Positions 11,390-23,344 of a stretch of 64,000 nucleotides of DNA are shown here, piece after piece. The stretch's first letter is position 1. Each line of letters starts with the position of its first letter. The notes beneath the pieces are model-generated. The model was not told where the DNA came from and did not search any database. It was given only the letters and a program-made list of their open reading frames with translations. This DNA comes from Chamaecyparis obtusa (Eukaryota; Streptophyta; Pinopsida; Cupressales; Cupressaceae), in contig BSBK01007023.1 in assembly GCA_027943335.1 (NCBI GenBank), positions 62,001 to 126,000 of the forward strand, written 5' to 3'. Made by a program: the position numbers and the translations under genes.

Positions 11390-12554
11390 CTAAGGAGATG
11401 ATAGTTGGCTATGGTACAAAAGACTATGTCATATCAATTTTGATAACATAGTAAATATTAGTAATTCTAAGGTAGTAAGAGACCTACCAAGCATAGAAAA
11501 GTTGGTTGATACTATTTGCAGGGAATGTGTGATGGGAAATCATGTGAGAACTTCATTTAGAAGCAAGCATAATTTAGTAGAGAACAAGTTGGATCTGATT
11601 CATACAGACCTATGTGGACCAACGCAAACAAGATCTTACTATGGTGAAATGTATTTCATTTTTTTTGTAGATGATTATTCTAGAATGATTTGGGTTGCAT
11701 TCTTGAAAGATAAGTCAAAAGTATTTGAGAAGTTCAAAATATTCAAAGATAAGGTTGAGAATCAATCTGGACTAAAAATAAAATGTCTAAGGTCGGATAG
11801 AGGAGGAGAATTCACCTCTGACAAATTCTATGAGTACTATGAAGAACATGGCACAAAGAGATAGTTGAGTGCACCTAGAACCCCTTAGTAGAATGGGATT
11901 GTAGAGAGAAGGAATAGGATCATCCTTGATATAGCGTGCACCATCACAATTGAAGGAAAAGTTGCACACACCTATTGGAGAGATGTGATCAATACAACAG
12001 TCTATACAATCAATAGAATACAATAAAGGCCTAGCACTGACAAGACACCTTATGAGCTATGGTTTGGTAATGTTCCCATAGTGAAATACTTCAAAATCTT
12101 TGGAAGCAAGTGCGACATGAAGAGGGATGAAGCAATAGGCAATTTTGATGCAAGAAGTGATGAAGATATTTTTCTTGGTTACTCTACTAAAAGTAAAGCT
12201 TATAGATGTTTTAACTTGAGATTAAAGAAGATCATTGAAAGTGCTCATGTTAAGATTGATGAAAATTTTATGGTTCAAGAAAGATATCATGATTACTCAC
12301 CTATGATTGAAGAAGAACCCAAACCTTCCACTAGTGAGATAGTTGTTGAAGAGATGTTTGAAAATATTGATGTATTGTTCAATGACCCTGAAACAAGTGA
12401 AGAAGAAACTCAGAAGGAAGATGAGTCAGTATCACCTAAAGTTCCAAACTCTACATCTAGATATCACTCTAAGGATGACATCACTGGAGATCAAAGTGAA
12501 AAGGTCACAACAAGATCAAAAGAAAAGAGTTTAGCAAGAAATGAGGTGGTATGA
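11390..12554 (+). pseudogene. pol: Integrase of copia-1
   Basis: Begins with a GAG-pre-integrase zinc-binding part (LWYKRLCHINFDN…DTICRECVMGNHVR). The core follows: Asp in IHTDLCGPTQT, Asp in CLRSDRGGEFTS, and Glu in NGIVERRNR, so the DD35E residues can all be seen. TPQQNG is broken by two TAG codons (11,886-11,891), where copia-2 has TAG-CAG. The C-terminal part runs YELWFGNVPIVKYFKIFGSK to an acidic tail. Integrase inserts the cDNA into the genome. Confidence 0.85.
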
Positions 12555-12581
12555 TTATTATCTCATATTGAACCTCTAAGT

Positions 12582-13440
12582 GTTTAGGATGCATGTAATG
12601 ATTTAGATTGGCATGATGCTATGAAAGAAGAACTAGATCAAATTATTAAGAATGATACTTGGGAACTGGTCCCAAGACCTAGTGATAAGAATGTGATTGG
12701 AACAAAGTGGATATTCAAAAATAAGATGAATGAAGATGGTATAGTAGTAAGGAATAAAGCAAGGTTAGTATGTAAGGGATATGCACAAAGAGAAGGCATT
12801 GATTATTCAGACACTTTTGCACTAGTGATCTGATTAGAAGCCATTAAGTTATTTTTAGCTTTTACAACATTCAAAAACTTCAAAGTTTATTAGATGGATG
12901 TTAAGTAAGCATTCTTTAATGGTGAGCTAAAGGAAGAAGTATACATTGAGTAGCTAGAAGGATTCTCCTTATTAGACAAACCTGATATGGTATGTAGATT
13001 GAAGAAAGCCCTTTATGGACTTAAACAAGCCCCTAGAGCATGGTATGAGAGAATTGATTGATATCTAACAACAATTAGATTCAAGAAAGGAGTAGAAAAT
13101 TGTAATCTATTTATAAGAGAGACATCTGAAGGTCTACTACTTGTAGCTATATTTTTGTTGACATTATCTTTGGGGGTAATGACAAACTCAGTAAAAAAAT
13201 TTCTAAGGAGATGCAGAGTGAGTTTGAGATGAGCATAATTGGACCTATCAAATACTTCTTGGGATTAAATGTGTTGCGGACAGAGAAAGGTATTTTCATT
13301 AATCAGTCCAAATATGTGAAAGAGATATTGAAGAAGTTCAAGATGGATGATTGCAAGCTAGTGGGTACACCTATGATAATAGGATGAATCCTATAAAAGA
13401 AGATGATTCTCCAGTAGTAGATACAACATTATACAAGTCT
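12582..13440 (+). pseudogene. pol: Reverse transcriptase of copia-1
   Basis: Recognisable copia RT blocks: WHDAMKEELDQIIKNDTWELV, GTKWIFKNKMNEDG, RNKARLVCKGYAQREGIDY, VY-stop-[24 protein letters not shown]. The YVDD catalytic box near 13,152 has lost a codon (FVD-IIFG in a shifted frame). The stop at 12,891-12,893 is TAG where copia-2 has CAG (35,216). It cannot be active. Confidence 0.85.
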
Positions 13441-13479
13441 ATGGTTGGTAAAATCATATATCTTACTCAAACTAGATGA

Positions 13480-14068
13480 AACATTTCTAATACAATTGGC
13501 ATAGTTGGAAGATTTGCAGTAGAGCCTAAACAAAGTCACCTAATGGTAGTAAAAAGAATATTCAGATATTTGCAGGGCACTATAGATTATGGTCTATGGT
13601 ATCTTAACTCAGTGAGTTTTGAGCTTCATGTATATATAGATGTTGATTGGGCAAGATGCTTTGATGATAGAAAGAGTACATCAGGTGGAGCAGTGTTTCT
13701 TGGTGACAGACTTGTCACTTGGACAAGCAAGAAGAAAAATTATATTTCTCAATCAATAGCAGAAGTAGAGTATGTTGCAAAAGCCCTAAATTTCTCTGTA
13801 ATTTTTTGGATCAAGAAAATGATAAAGGACTTTGGTATTCAGATATATTATACTGTTGCTATTCATTGTGATAATACTAGCACTATCAACATGTCAAAGA
13901 ATCTTATTATGCATGCAAAGATAAAGCACATAGAGATTAAGTATCACTTCCTAAGAGAGAAAGTGGTAGAGAAAGAAGTCAAATTAGATTATGTGAGTAC
14001 AAAGGAATAGATAGAAGATATATTCACAAATACCTTGCTAAAGGATACTTTTGAGTATCTCAGGGAGA
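13480..14068 (+). pseudogene. pol: RNase H of copia-1
   Basis: Copia RNase H signature: RIFRYLQGTIDYGLWY, YIDVDWARCFDDRKSTSGG, SKKKNYISQSIAEVEYVA, IHCDNTSTINMSKN, HIEIKYHFLREKV. The catalytic Asp (VDWA), Glu (AEVEY) and Asp (CDN) are present. It ends with VSTKE followed by a stop where the usual text is TKEQ, again a CAG/CAA-to-TAG change. RNase H removes the RNA strand during reverse transcription. Confidence 0.85.
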
Positions 14069-14457
14069 AGCTGGGAGTAATTCCCTTCCCTAATTCTTCT
14101 TAGAAGAAAGAAGAAAGAGCATCCGTCCTCAAGGCTTGATGGATGGTTGAATACTCTACTTCATGAGTAGTACCGATGCGTAAAATAATTGGTATCCTTT
14201 TCCATTGATGTCAAAGGGGGAGTATATATAAAGTTATAAAAAACAAGAAAAGAAACAAAAATAGAAAAGAAGATATACAGTAAGGGGGAGCATATTCAAT
14301 AATAAATGAGAAGAAAGGAGGAGTTGCAATAGTTGATGGAGGATTCATTCTTGGGGGAGTTTTGATGAGGAAATGGAGAATGTTATAAAATAATTTCTCA
14401 TTTGGATTGGTGGTGTTTTTCATTCCATATGTTTCCATCAATGCCAAAGGGGGAGAT
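14069..14457 (+). promoter_or_regulatory. Multiple polypurine tract region of copia-1
   Basis: Contains AAAGGGGGAG at 14,213-14,222, a further AGGGGGAGC run near 14,283 and AAAGGGGGAGAT at 14,446-14,457, the last abutting the 3' LTR. Tract multiplicity in this spacer is a known Sirevirus feature. No gene is seen here. Confidence 0.75.
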
Positions 14458-14515
14458 TATTGGAGATTTGCTAGTAGGCCAGTGCTAACTGTATGCTTTT
14501 CATTGATGATAACAT
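14458..14515 (+). repeat. 3' LTR of copia-1, first 58 bases
   Basis: TATTGGAGATTTGC (TGTTGG with one transition) through GATAACAT. It resumes at 21,381 as AACATATGGTAAG after element B. Confidence 0.9.
14511..14515. repeat. Target-site duplication of element B, left copy (AACAT)
   Basis: AACAT here and AACAT at 21,381-21,385 flank element B. In uninterrupted copies of this LTR the text runs CAACATATGG, so the break point fits. Confidence 0.8.
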
Positions 14516-14765
14516 TGTTGGAAATTAGGAGAGAAAAATACTAAGAGGGGAGGGGTGAATCAGTATCTACCAAAAATTTTCATTTAAATCCTTCATTTGA
14601 TTTAACATTCAATACTTTAACCGATCAAATAAATTGCATCAAATTGTGGAAACAATCATATATGAAACTAACTAATCAATATACCATCTATGAAATCACA
14701 TAACACAAGTATTTGGTTATGCAGAAACCCCTGTTAGAAGGTAAAACTATGGTGGGGATGAGACC
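14516..14765 (-). repeat. Truncated 3' LTR of element B
   Basis: Aligns with 20,159-20,408, the U5 end of the full LTR, over 250 bases, then breaks at GATGAGACC. Most of the 3' LTR is therefore deleted, next to the end of ORF2. Confidence 0.85.
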
Positions 14766-14799
14766 AGTGTGCGTGCTTTATCCATATGCTATTAAAAAA

Positions 14800-17700
14800 A
14801 ATTTCAGGTGTAGGATGAGTTCTTTTTGCAACTCTGTAACCTGATCTATTATGCTCTCTTTCTTCTGATTAAGATCTTTGATCAACTGCCTGATTTCATG
14901 TATCCAGAGGATATGTGTGCCTAAATCTTTTAGCTTGGTGGATGTAGCTTGTGTACATGTCTACATTTCTACTTTAAGTTTCTTAATTTTTTCACCGACC
15001 TCAGAAGTGAACATGTCAGTAGTACACAAAGTCATCAAGGTTTGAAATATATAAGTTGTAATAATCTGACAATCAGATATTACCTTGGATAACTCTACCT
15101 TGTTCAAAGCAACTTCTTCACAAAAATTTTGTGCAAGTTTCTCTTGTACTCTACTTTCTACCTTTTCTTCCATTCTCTTTTCTATATCAACATCGAGCTA
15201 TTGTATTTGCTGTGAAAAGTATGCTAGCTGATTTAGTATGGGCTTGACGACATCAACATCAACATCAAGAATGACTTGTTGTAATATGTCTCTAACATTT
15301 GTCAGTATTTCATTCCTTTTATAGGTTTTCTTTAATCTTTCCTAAGCTGCCTTCCTCTGACATAGCTCACCATATGTTTGCAATTCAGAGGGGCTCAATT
15401 TCGTTGGATCAACGTTCGGTATTTCAATGATTTCTTGTAATGTTACAGCTCCTTTTCCCAGTTTCTTCTTCTTGAGAGGTCCACTCCTTGATAGTATAGC
15501 AGTGCTCTTATCTTTTGGAGTCTTGGTGCTGGCTGACATGCTTTTATCTTTTTGATGCTCATCGGTGCTCGATGGTTGAGCTTTAGTAGCAATGATAGTT
15601 TGGTTCACCTCAGTAGTTTCTTCTTATTCTTTATGTTCTTCACCTTCCTTTTTCTCCTTTGTATCCTTTTGTTCAGTATCCTATGGTGCAATAGTGGACT
15701 GTGCCTCTAGAATAGGAAAATTTGTATCTACAAGTAACATTATTTTTGGTGTTTCCTCAGCATCCTTGTGTTCATCTTATTTCTTCTCCTCGGGTTCAAT
15801 TTGTGCTATAATATCCAATGCCTCATCAATCATCAGTAGATTGCCAGGTAGTGATGTTGTGTCAGTATCCTTCAAATATATTATCTATACATCTTCATCA
15901 TCATTATTATCAGGGTCACCATGTGTTATGTCCTCAATAAGAACATCTTCATCTATTTTCTTCTTTAGTTGAATTTCAACTCTTTTCAGTGCCTGTTGTA
16001 TTACACTTATCTTTGATGTGTCCTCGGTTATGTCTATTATCTCGGTATCTTGTGTACCGGTGTCCTTATCTGTATTGTCTGTATCACCCAAAAGTATACC
16101 TTTATCTTTTGACCTTTTCACTCTTTTTGACATTTGTAGATAAGCAGCTTGCTCTACTTTTGCTTCTTCCTTCAAGATCAAATCCCATAATGATGTATAC
16201 TCAGCATCTATGTCACTGACATTTTCATCCATAATCATGAGGGTTTTGTGTTTTATCAAAAATATTTGTTGATACTTTTGTAAATATTTTGTTGCTTTGG
16301 TCATGCTTAGATGTGTTGCTAACCTCATCAATGATCTTTCTCTTTTGTTCTTTTTTGTCTCCATTTCTACGATCCATCTTGTAGCAATTCTATCATCTAG
16401 TGCCTTTAGTAAATTGTAAGAAATTTCAATCGGTATTCTCTTGAATTTGATCATTTGCTATACAACTGCATTCTCAATCTTTATTTGATCCTCTACACTC
16501 ATGCTGTCAAACTTTCCTAAAGTGGGATCATTCAAATTTTTGTTTTCCATTATATCTTCAATTAATTATTCAATAGTACTGTCTTTGTGTTTTACAACCT
16601 TGTATCTATTCTCTTCATCAGACTTGTCATTACCTTTGGTAACCTTTGTTTGTTTCACTTTCTTCTTCGGTAAGTCTGCTACCATCTTTGTCTTTCTTTT
16701 CATATATTTTCAAGTAGGAGTTGCTGCCCTTGGTTTCTTATTTACAATCATCTCCTTTTCTGTATCATTATTAGAAGGAACTGATGAGGTGCCCTTGTCA
16801 TCATCTGACTTGGTGGCTTCACTATCATAAGATTTATCTGTAAGCTCAGTAGCCCTTTAGTTGTGGCAACAACTGGTGATTCCTCAGATAAATCATTTGG
16901 TAATTGGGAGGTGTTTAGTGTAGCCTCAAGATTCTTTATTAACTTCTTTCCTCTTTTGGTTATTTTACCAATAGAGATATTAGTCTCTACTCTTGATTTA
17001 GCTTCCTCATATGTTCCAAATCTACTTGTAGAAATGTCAATAGGAAGTGCTAGCAGGGAGGTAATGGATTTCAATGTGAAATCATGGCTTATCTCGTAAC
17101 CCATAAGTGTTAGCCACTTGATTCTTGGTGTAACAGATTTGATCAAGTAGTGATCTATGCTAACAATAAAACATATATCATTCTCAAATTTCTTTACTAA
17201 CTCACTAGGTATTTTGCTTCTCTTATGCATCTATTCCTTGAATTTGTTAAAGTATAGATCAAATTCCTTATTTGCATTATCTTCAAGAGATTTCATATGA
17301 TCACTAATCTATTGTGCAACAGGTTTGTCCTTCTTCCATACAATCTTTCCAATGCCAAGTACAAACCTTTGTATATACAAGAATAAACATACAAGTAAAG
17401 AACTAAATTTACATGTATTAGACTTCTTTGATCTTATGACCTTCATGTTGTTTTCCAATTGTCGAAACATGATGTCTGCTAGGTCAACTTGGTGATTCTT
17501 TTTCACAATCTTGTAGGCCATATCCACAACATTTGTCGGTACACTATTCAATCGACTCGACTGAAATATCTTATACCTGATAACATGAGCTGCAAATTTT
17601 ACAGCAGGATCTTTGATTTTGTTTATTTTCAGTGCTCTTCCATCCCATTCAGCACCTATGTTTTGTTCAACTTCTTGTCTAGCAGAACTGTGAAATGCTT

Positions 17701-18163
17701 TCACTTTATTAGTAGTGGGATACCCTTTAATAATTCTTATCATCTTCTTTGTTACTTCAATAGGCTTGCTGTCCAACCAAAATTTGTCATTGTGATATCA
17801 GCTCAACACAATTCTTATCCATTCATTCTTAAAATATTGAGGAAAATAGCGAATGCTAGTTAACCCTACATCTTCCAGGTATTTATACTCTGCTTTCAAC
17901 TATCATTTTAGGTCACAAACCTCTTGAAGTGTAGCAATTAGTTCATACATTCCTACCTCACTAATCTTGTAGTGGATATATGCTCTAACATCTTCAGTTA
18001 ATAAAACCCTTTCAGGAATGCTAGAGAATGCTCCCATTAGATCAATCTACGATGCAACTCTAGGGTGTGATTTGAATTTATCTTCTTTAAAATGTGCCCT
18101 AAATATGAATTCAACCTCTTCTTCACCTAGTTGTGATTTAGTTGCAATAGATGTGGATGCCAT
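14800..18163 (-). pseudogene. ORF2 of element B
   Basis: The probable start is the ATG at 18163 (MASTSIATKSQLG). Conserved blocks in order: GAFSSIPERVLLTEDVRAYI (as copy C), NEWIRIVLS…HNDKFWL, KPIEVTKKMIRIIKG, AEWDGRALKINKI, YKIFQSSRLNSV, DICFIVSID…TPRIKW…MGYEI, FGTYEEAKSR, IATRWIVEMETK, a Lys-rich stretch, PNVDPTKLSPSELQTYGELC, and a C-terminal coiled coil ending near 14,961. There are about ten stops or shifts, so it is more decayed than copy A. No enzymatic motif is visible and I do not assign a function. Confidence 0.7.
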
Positions 18164-18692
18164 CAAGAAAACTAGGGTTTTAGTGATTACAGTGGGCACA
18201 AGTTAAAAGTATATCTGAAAAACCTACTTGATAGTCGAAGAACAGTTGTCAGTTTGAGATGAAAGTGCCTTGAATCTCTATAGAAATATTTATCTTGAAC
18301 TCTTGGTTGCTCTGAAAAAAATTTTCTCTGGTGCTCGCAATGTAAATAATGAACTTGATTCTAGCGTATTTATAGACTTTTCCAAAAATTCCCTACTCAA
18401 ATATTTGCAATAAATGCTCGACCTAACTTCATAGTGTATTACAGCTATCTTATTTGGTTGATGCCTAATTTCATCGGTTTACACTGTTTCCTTAGTTAAC
18501 CTTGCTTATCAATTATCAATCGATACTTCATTCTCGGTCTTGCCTTTACCAACTTGTATAACATTGTTAGCTCACACAATATAACCATAGTGCATCTTAA
18601 TTCATGTAGATTTGGTATTAAATCTTCAAGTATAAGGAACTATATGTAAAATATGATCTTTCAAAGTATCAGTTCCATACATATCTTAGTCA

Positions 18693-20093
18693 CCTTAAGT
18701 GTAGTTACCGATGTCACCGTATCTAGAGGATGAGGTTTCACTAACAGTGTTACTCGATTCACTAGTCACCTTCTTTTCTTTCTTCCACATAGTATTCCTC
18801 ATCTTCATGATATCTACAATAGTGTATCCACTCTCAAATACATGATTCTCATCTAGTACTTGATCTCTATAGTCTTTTCTCACATGACCGACTTTGTGAC
18901 AGTGCATACAAGCCATCGGTGTGCTTGCCCAATATCTTGAATTTCTTTTGTGATGTGCCCTGTAGCAGTTAGTAGCAATATGTCCATATCGGCCACAAGC
19001 AGTGCAACTAGTCCATGTATTATAATCCCATACATATGCATTACCTTCCCTCTTTGGTTGATATGACTTCTTCTAAGTTTTCTACTTAGGAGTCCAGACT
19101 TGCTTCATCTTAGCTTTGCATTCACTTGCAGTGTGACCATGCTTGTTACATGTGTAACATATCTTCCCTGTAGTAGTCTTTTTGATATTGTCCTTTTGTC
19201 TAGATCTGCATTCAAATGCTTGATGTCCATACTTTCCACAATAATAGTAGTAACCATCAAATCTTGTAGTAGTAATAGGAGGATACCCTTTACCTTTGCT
19301 TCGGCATACATTAGAAGTGTGTCCAGGTTTTCCACAGTGATAGCAAGTGAGTACTTTAGATTTCTAACCTTGATTGTTATTGATCTTTTCAGTATGTTTT
19401 GATGATTCACCTTCACCAGTATAACCTATACTAGCTCTGCTTCCAAATCTTCTCTCATTGTCCAGGAAATCATCAATCTTCTTTGAACTTTCTTCAGCCA
19501 ACTTTTTCATCTCATTGTTTTGTTGTTGATTCTTTAGGTCATTCCTCAACTTTTCATTTTATTCTCTCAATCTTGCCATATCTTCAAGATAGCTCACCAT
19601 TGATCTGGTTTACTTCTTGATTTGCAATCAGAACCTGATTAGATACTTGAAAGTGATGATCAGTAAGTCTTTGTATTTCACTTTCCTTGGCTTGTAATTG
19701 TTCAGTCATCAATCTTCTATCTTCAATGGCTAGGTTACAGTCTTGCTTAGCTTGTCTTGCATTGTTCAATATTTCTACCATTCTTACCATTTGTGTTTCT
19801 TGTCCAATCTGTAAAGCCTTCACTTGATCAGATAGCTGCTAGTTCCTTTCAAATAGGTCAGTGATAGTACTTTCAAATCCATCAGAAATGCTTCCCAAGC
19901 TAGATCCACTATGATCAAATGCATCTTCAAAAATTTCTTCATGATAACCGATCTCACCTTGTGAAATTGCAATGTTCTTTCTCTGTACTAGTAAATCCTT
20001 TAATTCAATCTTGGCTTTCTTGTACTATTCTAGATACATCTGCAATTGAAGTTTCTGATTCTCAATAGACTTCTCAAGCTTATATCTCTCCAT
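18693..20093 (-). pseudogene. ORF1 of element B: coiled coil and five zinc knuckles
   Basis: Starts MERYKLEKSIENQKLQLQ at 20093, matching ORF1 of A. The coiled coil spans about 19,823-19,500, followed by IGYTGEGESSK. The knuckles are CYHCGKPGHTSNVC, YYCGKYGHQAFEC (first Cys to Tyr), CYTCNKHGHTASEC, then after an NTW motif CTACGRYGHIATNC, and CMHCHKVGHVRKDY (last Cys to Tyr). A Ser-rich tail ends at 18,695. Stops occur near 20,033, 19,841, 19,362 and 19,080. It is probably the RNA-packaging protein of this lineage (inference). Confidence 0.75.
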
Positions 20094-20144
20094 GTCTTTA
20101 GATCTTTACCCTTCAGTGGTTAGACTATTCAACAAGACAACTTA

Positions 20145-20156
20145 GCTCTGATACCA
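20145..20156 (-). promoter_or_regulatory. Primer binding site of element B (initiator Met tRNA)
   Basis: Minus-strand TGGTATCAGAGC, perfect, two bases after the LTR end TTTCCAACA. Confidence 0.9.
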
Positions 20157-20158
20157 AT

Positions 20159-21380
20159 TGTTGGAAATCAGGAGAGACAAATACTGAGAGGGAAGGGGTG
20201 AATCGGTATCTACCAAAAATTTTCATTTAAATCCTTCATTCTGATTTAACATTTAATACTTTAACCCGTCAAATAACTTGCATCAAATTGTGTAAACAAT
20301 CATATATGAAACTAACTAGTCATTATACCATCAATGCAATCACATAACACAAGTATTTGGTTACGCATAAACCCCTGTTAGAAGGTAAAACTGCAGTGGG
20401 GATGAGACCCACAAATCTTCACTAGTCTGCACATAGAAAGAGTTTTCCTGTTAAGGCTACAATTGTGATCACTTCTAGTGATCTTACCCTATTAGGAGTA
20501 ACAAAAGATAAGCTAGATCTACCTCATTATAGGATTTTGACAACACTATTAAGTGTGCACTCGGTTAAGAGATTTACAATAGGACTATTAAATCCACTCA
20601 GTTAAGAGATTTTGATAGTTCTATTACAATTGTTAGAAAGCAATAGAAAATGTATCTGCTCTGATTGACAACTAGATTGCCTGATAATAGATCATATAAG
20701 TATTGTATAAATATCACCTTTCTTTTGTAGATCTTCTACTCTGTGATGCTCAGTTTGCTTTGTCAATTCTGAATACTTCTCTGTAAACAATTCTGCTCGG
20801 TTTGGTCTATTCAGTGCTTGTATCAATTTAGTCTCGTCATCTTTGTCATTCTTAGAATGATATATTTATAGTGTTCTAGATTTTATAAACCATTTGATTT
20901 ACATCTGTTAGATTATGCCACTTAACCATGTTCATAGATTATATCGCTTTACCTTTCTCAGTGTATATATCACTGTTAGATCTTCTTTGAATTTTGTCAG
21001 CTATCAATCTTGTAACAAACTATATTCCTTTTCATATCTTTATGCTGATTCTAAAATAATCTAGCTTACACATGTATTAGTCTATTATAATTGTTTGTCT
21101 TGAAAATGGTGCCTTCACTGATTCATAAGTCATTTCTATTATCCTCAGTAGTGCTTGTTTACTTTGTTTGGTGTATGCTAGAAGACTTCGGTGTAAACTA
21201 TCCATCAGTGTGAATGTGCACTCGGTATACTATAAGATACATCAGTGCATATAGTCAACCGACTTGCTTTGCTAAGCTTTACCGACTATTTCTGTCTCCT
21301 TGTATTTACCGATTGGTCTAGTATTTCACCGACTAATGATTTTGATACTAAGTGACAATAAATGCTCAATAGAGATAAAA
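20159..21380 (-). repeat. 5' LTR of element B
   Basis: About 1,220 bases ending TTTCCAACA next to the primer site. The U5 end matches the 14,516-14,765 fragment and shares GATTCACCCCTTCCCTCTCAGT with LTRs A and X. Unlike LTR A, its U3 part does not resemble the copia LTR and is rich in short CGGT/ACCGA motifs (around 21,190-21,340). Confidence 0.8.
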
Positions 21381-22627
21381 AACATATGGTAAGTAGCATG
21401 CATGGAAGACTTATGCAGTAATATTTGAGTATATGTAGCATGGACATGTTATTAGCATGATATCATGGATGTAGAGGTTAATTGTTAGTACAAATAGTTA
21501 TTTAGCAGCTTGTGTTAATAGTGTTCCTGACAGAGTTACAGGTAGTGTTTTGTGAGTGTTTGTCCGTATAGTCATCATGGAGCCTTGTGCCTTTAGGTAT
21601 GTGATGAAGACATGTTAGTGATGTTATAATCATGGACATAAAGTTTGATGATTAGTAGAAGTAAAGTTATATAGTTTCTATTCACCAGTACCAGTTTCAT
21701 GTGTTTATTCAGAAGAGCTGACAAAGATTGTATTGGTTCAAGAGTTGCGCTTATCATTTTGGTATGCACCCTTGGATTAGGGATTGGAGAAGAGGTAAGA
21801 ATTTTTGGTTAAGATTGCATGATGTAATTCAGCTTGAGGAGAAATTTTTAGTTAATTTAGTAGAGCTGACAGTGTGTAGCGTGCGTCTATAGTTATTAAT
21901 ATTGATAGGTCCCAGAGTGTGTTGTGTGCTTAGTAGAGCTGACAAAAGTATTATTAGAATGTGTTATGGTTTCTCTAATATTATTTCAAGGTGGTTCTAA
22001 TAGGCTGACTTGATTATATCAATTGGAGGAATGATATTTATAGGCATTCATTTGTGATTGCTAAGGTATGGTTTAGAGTTGAATGTGAAGAGCAGAGTGT
22101 GTGAAGTGTTGAGCCTTCAGCAGAAGGTCTATGTGACTAAGTAAAGATTTTTTGCTATACATTGAAACCGATCTAGATAGAATACCTAATCATAGTTCAC
22201 CAAGATCCAAATATAGTGTGTATCTATTATTCAGAAGGTTGTAGGCTTCACCCATTTGAGTAGTGTGCTCTTGGATAGTGCACCCTCACCCCTAATAGAG
22301 TTAATTATAAAAGACTCCTAAAAGGTTCCGACCCTTGACCAGGTCACTATACTAAATACATTTAAAGACAACTCATAACAGGGTTAAGGATCTTCTAACA
22401 AGGATCATAATACATTAGTGTAGATTATTAGTGGGTGCCAATTCTCATCGGGGTTTTTACCTATTTGGGTTTCCCCATAACCAAAATATTGGTATTGTGT
22501 TCAAGTGTTCTTTCATTGTGTTTATGCTTTATGTTTAAGTATACTTAATTGGATAAAGAATTGAAACTTGTAGGTAACCGATTCACCCCTCCCCCCTCTT
22601 AGTTATCTCTTGGGACTATTCCTAACA
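21381..22627 (+). repeat. 3' LTR of copia-1, remaining 1,247 bases
   Basis: Continues from AACATATGGTAAGTAGCATG to CTATTCCTAACA, parallel to 8,740-9,964. GGACA follows at 22,628. Confidence 0.9.
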
Positions 22628-23310
22628 GGACATAGATCTTTTGAGTGTAGACACTCTAATGGAAATGAACAAATTCATTGAAATGTTATGGTACATGAGG
22701 ATCTTAAGGGTTCATCAAGTAAGCCTGAGGTTGGAGAAAACTTGATGGCATGGAGAACTTTATTTAATAAAAGAGTTGAGGAAGATCCTATCTTGTGGAG
22801 AAGTCTTTTCAAGAACAGATGTAAGATGGTAGAAAAATGTTACAAAGTGGTTATGGACAGTGGTAGTTTAGGGAATTTGGCATTTGAGGAGGTTGTTATA
22901 AAGTTTAAATTATAGAGGTTGATAAACCCTATACCCTATCATGTTTCATGGATCAAGGATGAGCATAAATTGTTGGTAAATGAGAAATGTATTTTGAAAT
23001 TCAAGATTCAAAACTATGTTGATGAAGTTCTATGTGATCTTATGCCTATGGATTGTTGTCATATTATGTTGTGCAGACCTTGGCAGTATGATATATATGT
23101 TATGCATGATGGTAGATTGAATCAATATACTCTTTGGGTGAATGGGAGAAAGCAAACATTGTTACCTTTGATTGAAGTTCCAGATGAGATAAATTGTACT
23201 ACAATGAAAATTTTCATGGTTAATAGAGAGAAATTTGAGAAAGACACGAAGAACAACCAAGCCTATTTTGTTATAATTCCTAAGAGGCCAAGTTGTGCTA
23301 TTAATGGATG
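22628..23310 (+). pseudogene. pol: Gag end and protease of gypsy-1
   Basis: Opens with the second half of the zinc knuckle (RSFEC). The aspartic protease core reads YKVVMDSGSLGNLAFEE, with the catalytic D-S-G, followed by a conserved DVLCDLMPMDCCHIMLCRPWQ region typical of chromoviral protease. Stops occur at 22,683, 22,913 and 23,309. Protease cleaves the polyprotein. Confidence 0.85.
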
Positions 23311-23344
23311 AGTGACAAAAAATAGTAATGGATGAGAAACAAAA

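Larger units (their letters stand above)
14516..21380 (-). mobile_element. Element B: second non-autonomous ORF1/ORF2 retrotransposon
   Basis: Same plan as element A on the minus strand: LTR, initiator-Met primer site, ORF1 with five zinc knuckles, then ORF2, with no pol. It sits in the 3' LTR of copia-1. Its 3' LTR is reduced to 250 bases. The right boundary is slightly uncertain: an LTR starting TGAGCATTTATTG at 21,368 followed by about 12 filler bases is an alternative to an end at 21,380. Confidence 0.8.
8686..22627 (+). mobile_element. Copia-1: Sirevirus-like Ty1-copia element, split by element B
   Basis: Full-length element with 5' LTR, initiator-Met primer site, gag, protease, integrase, reverse transcriptase, RNase H, several polypurine tracts and a 3' LTR, in the Ty1-copia order. 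It is flanked by exact GGACA duplications inside the gypsy-1 gag. Element B interrupts its 3' LTR after 58 bases. The coding region has many stops, often TAG where relatives have CAG. It is 75 to 90 percent like copia-2 by eye in coding parts. Confidence 0.9.

Noticed and set aside
18018..18206. Plus-strand ORF of 62 residues
   Set aside because: It is antisense to the start of ORF2 B.
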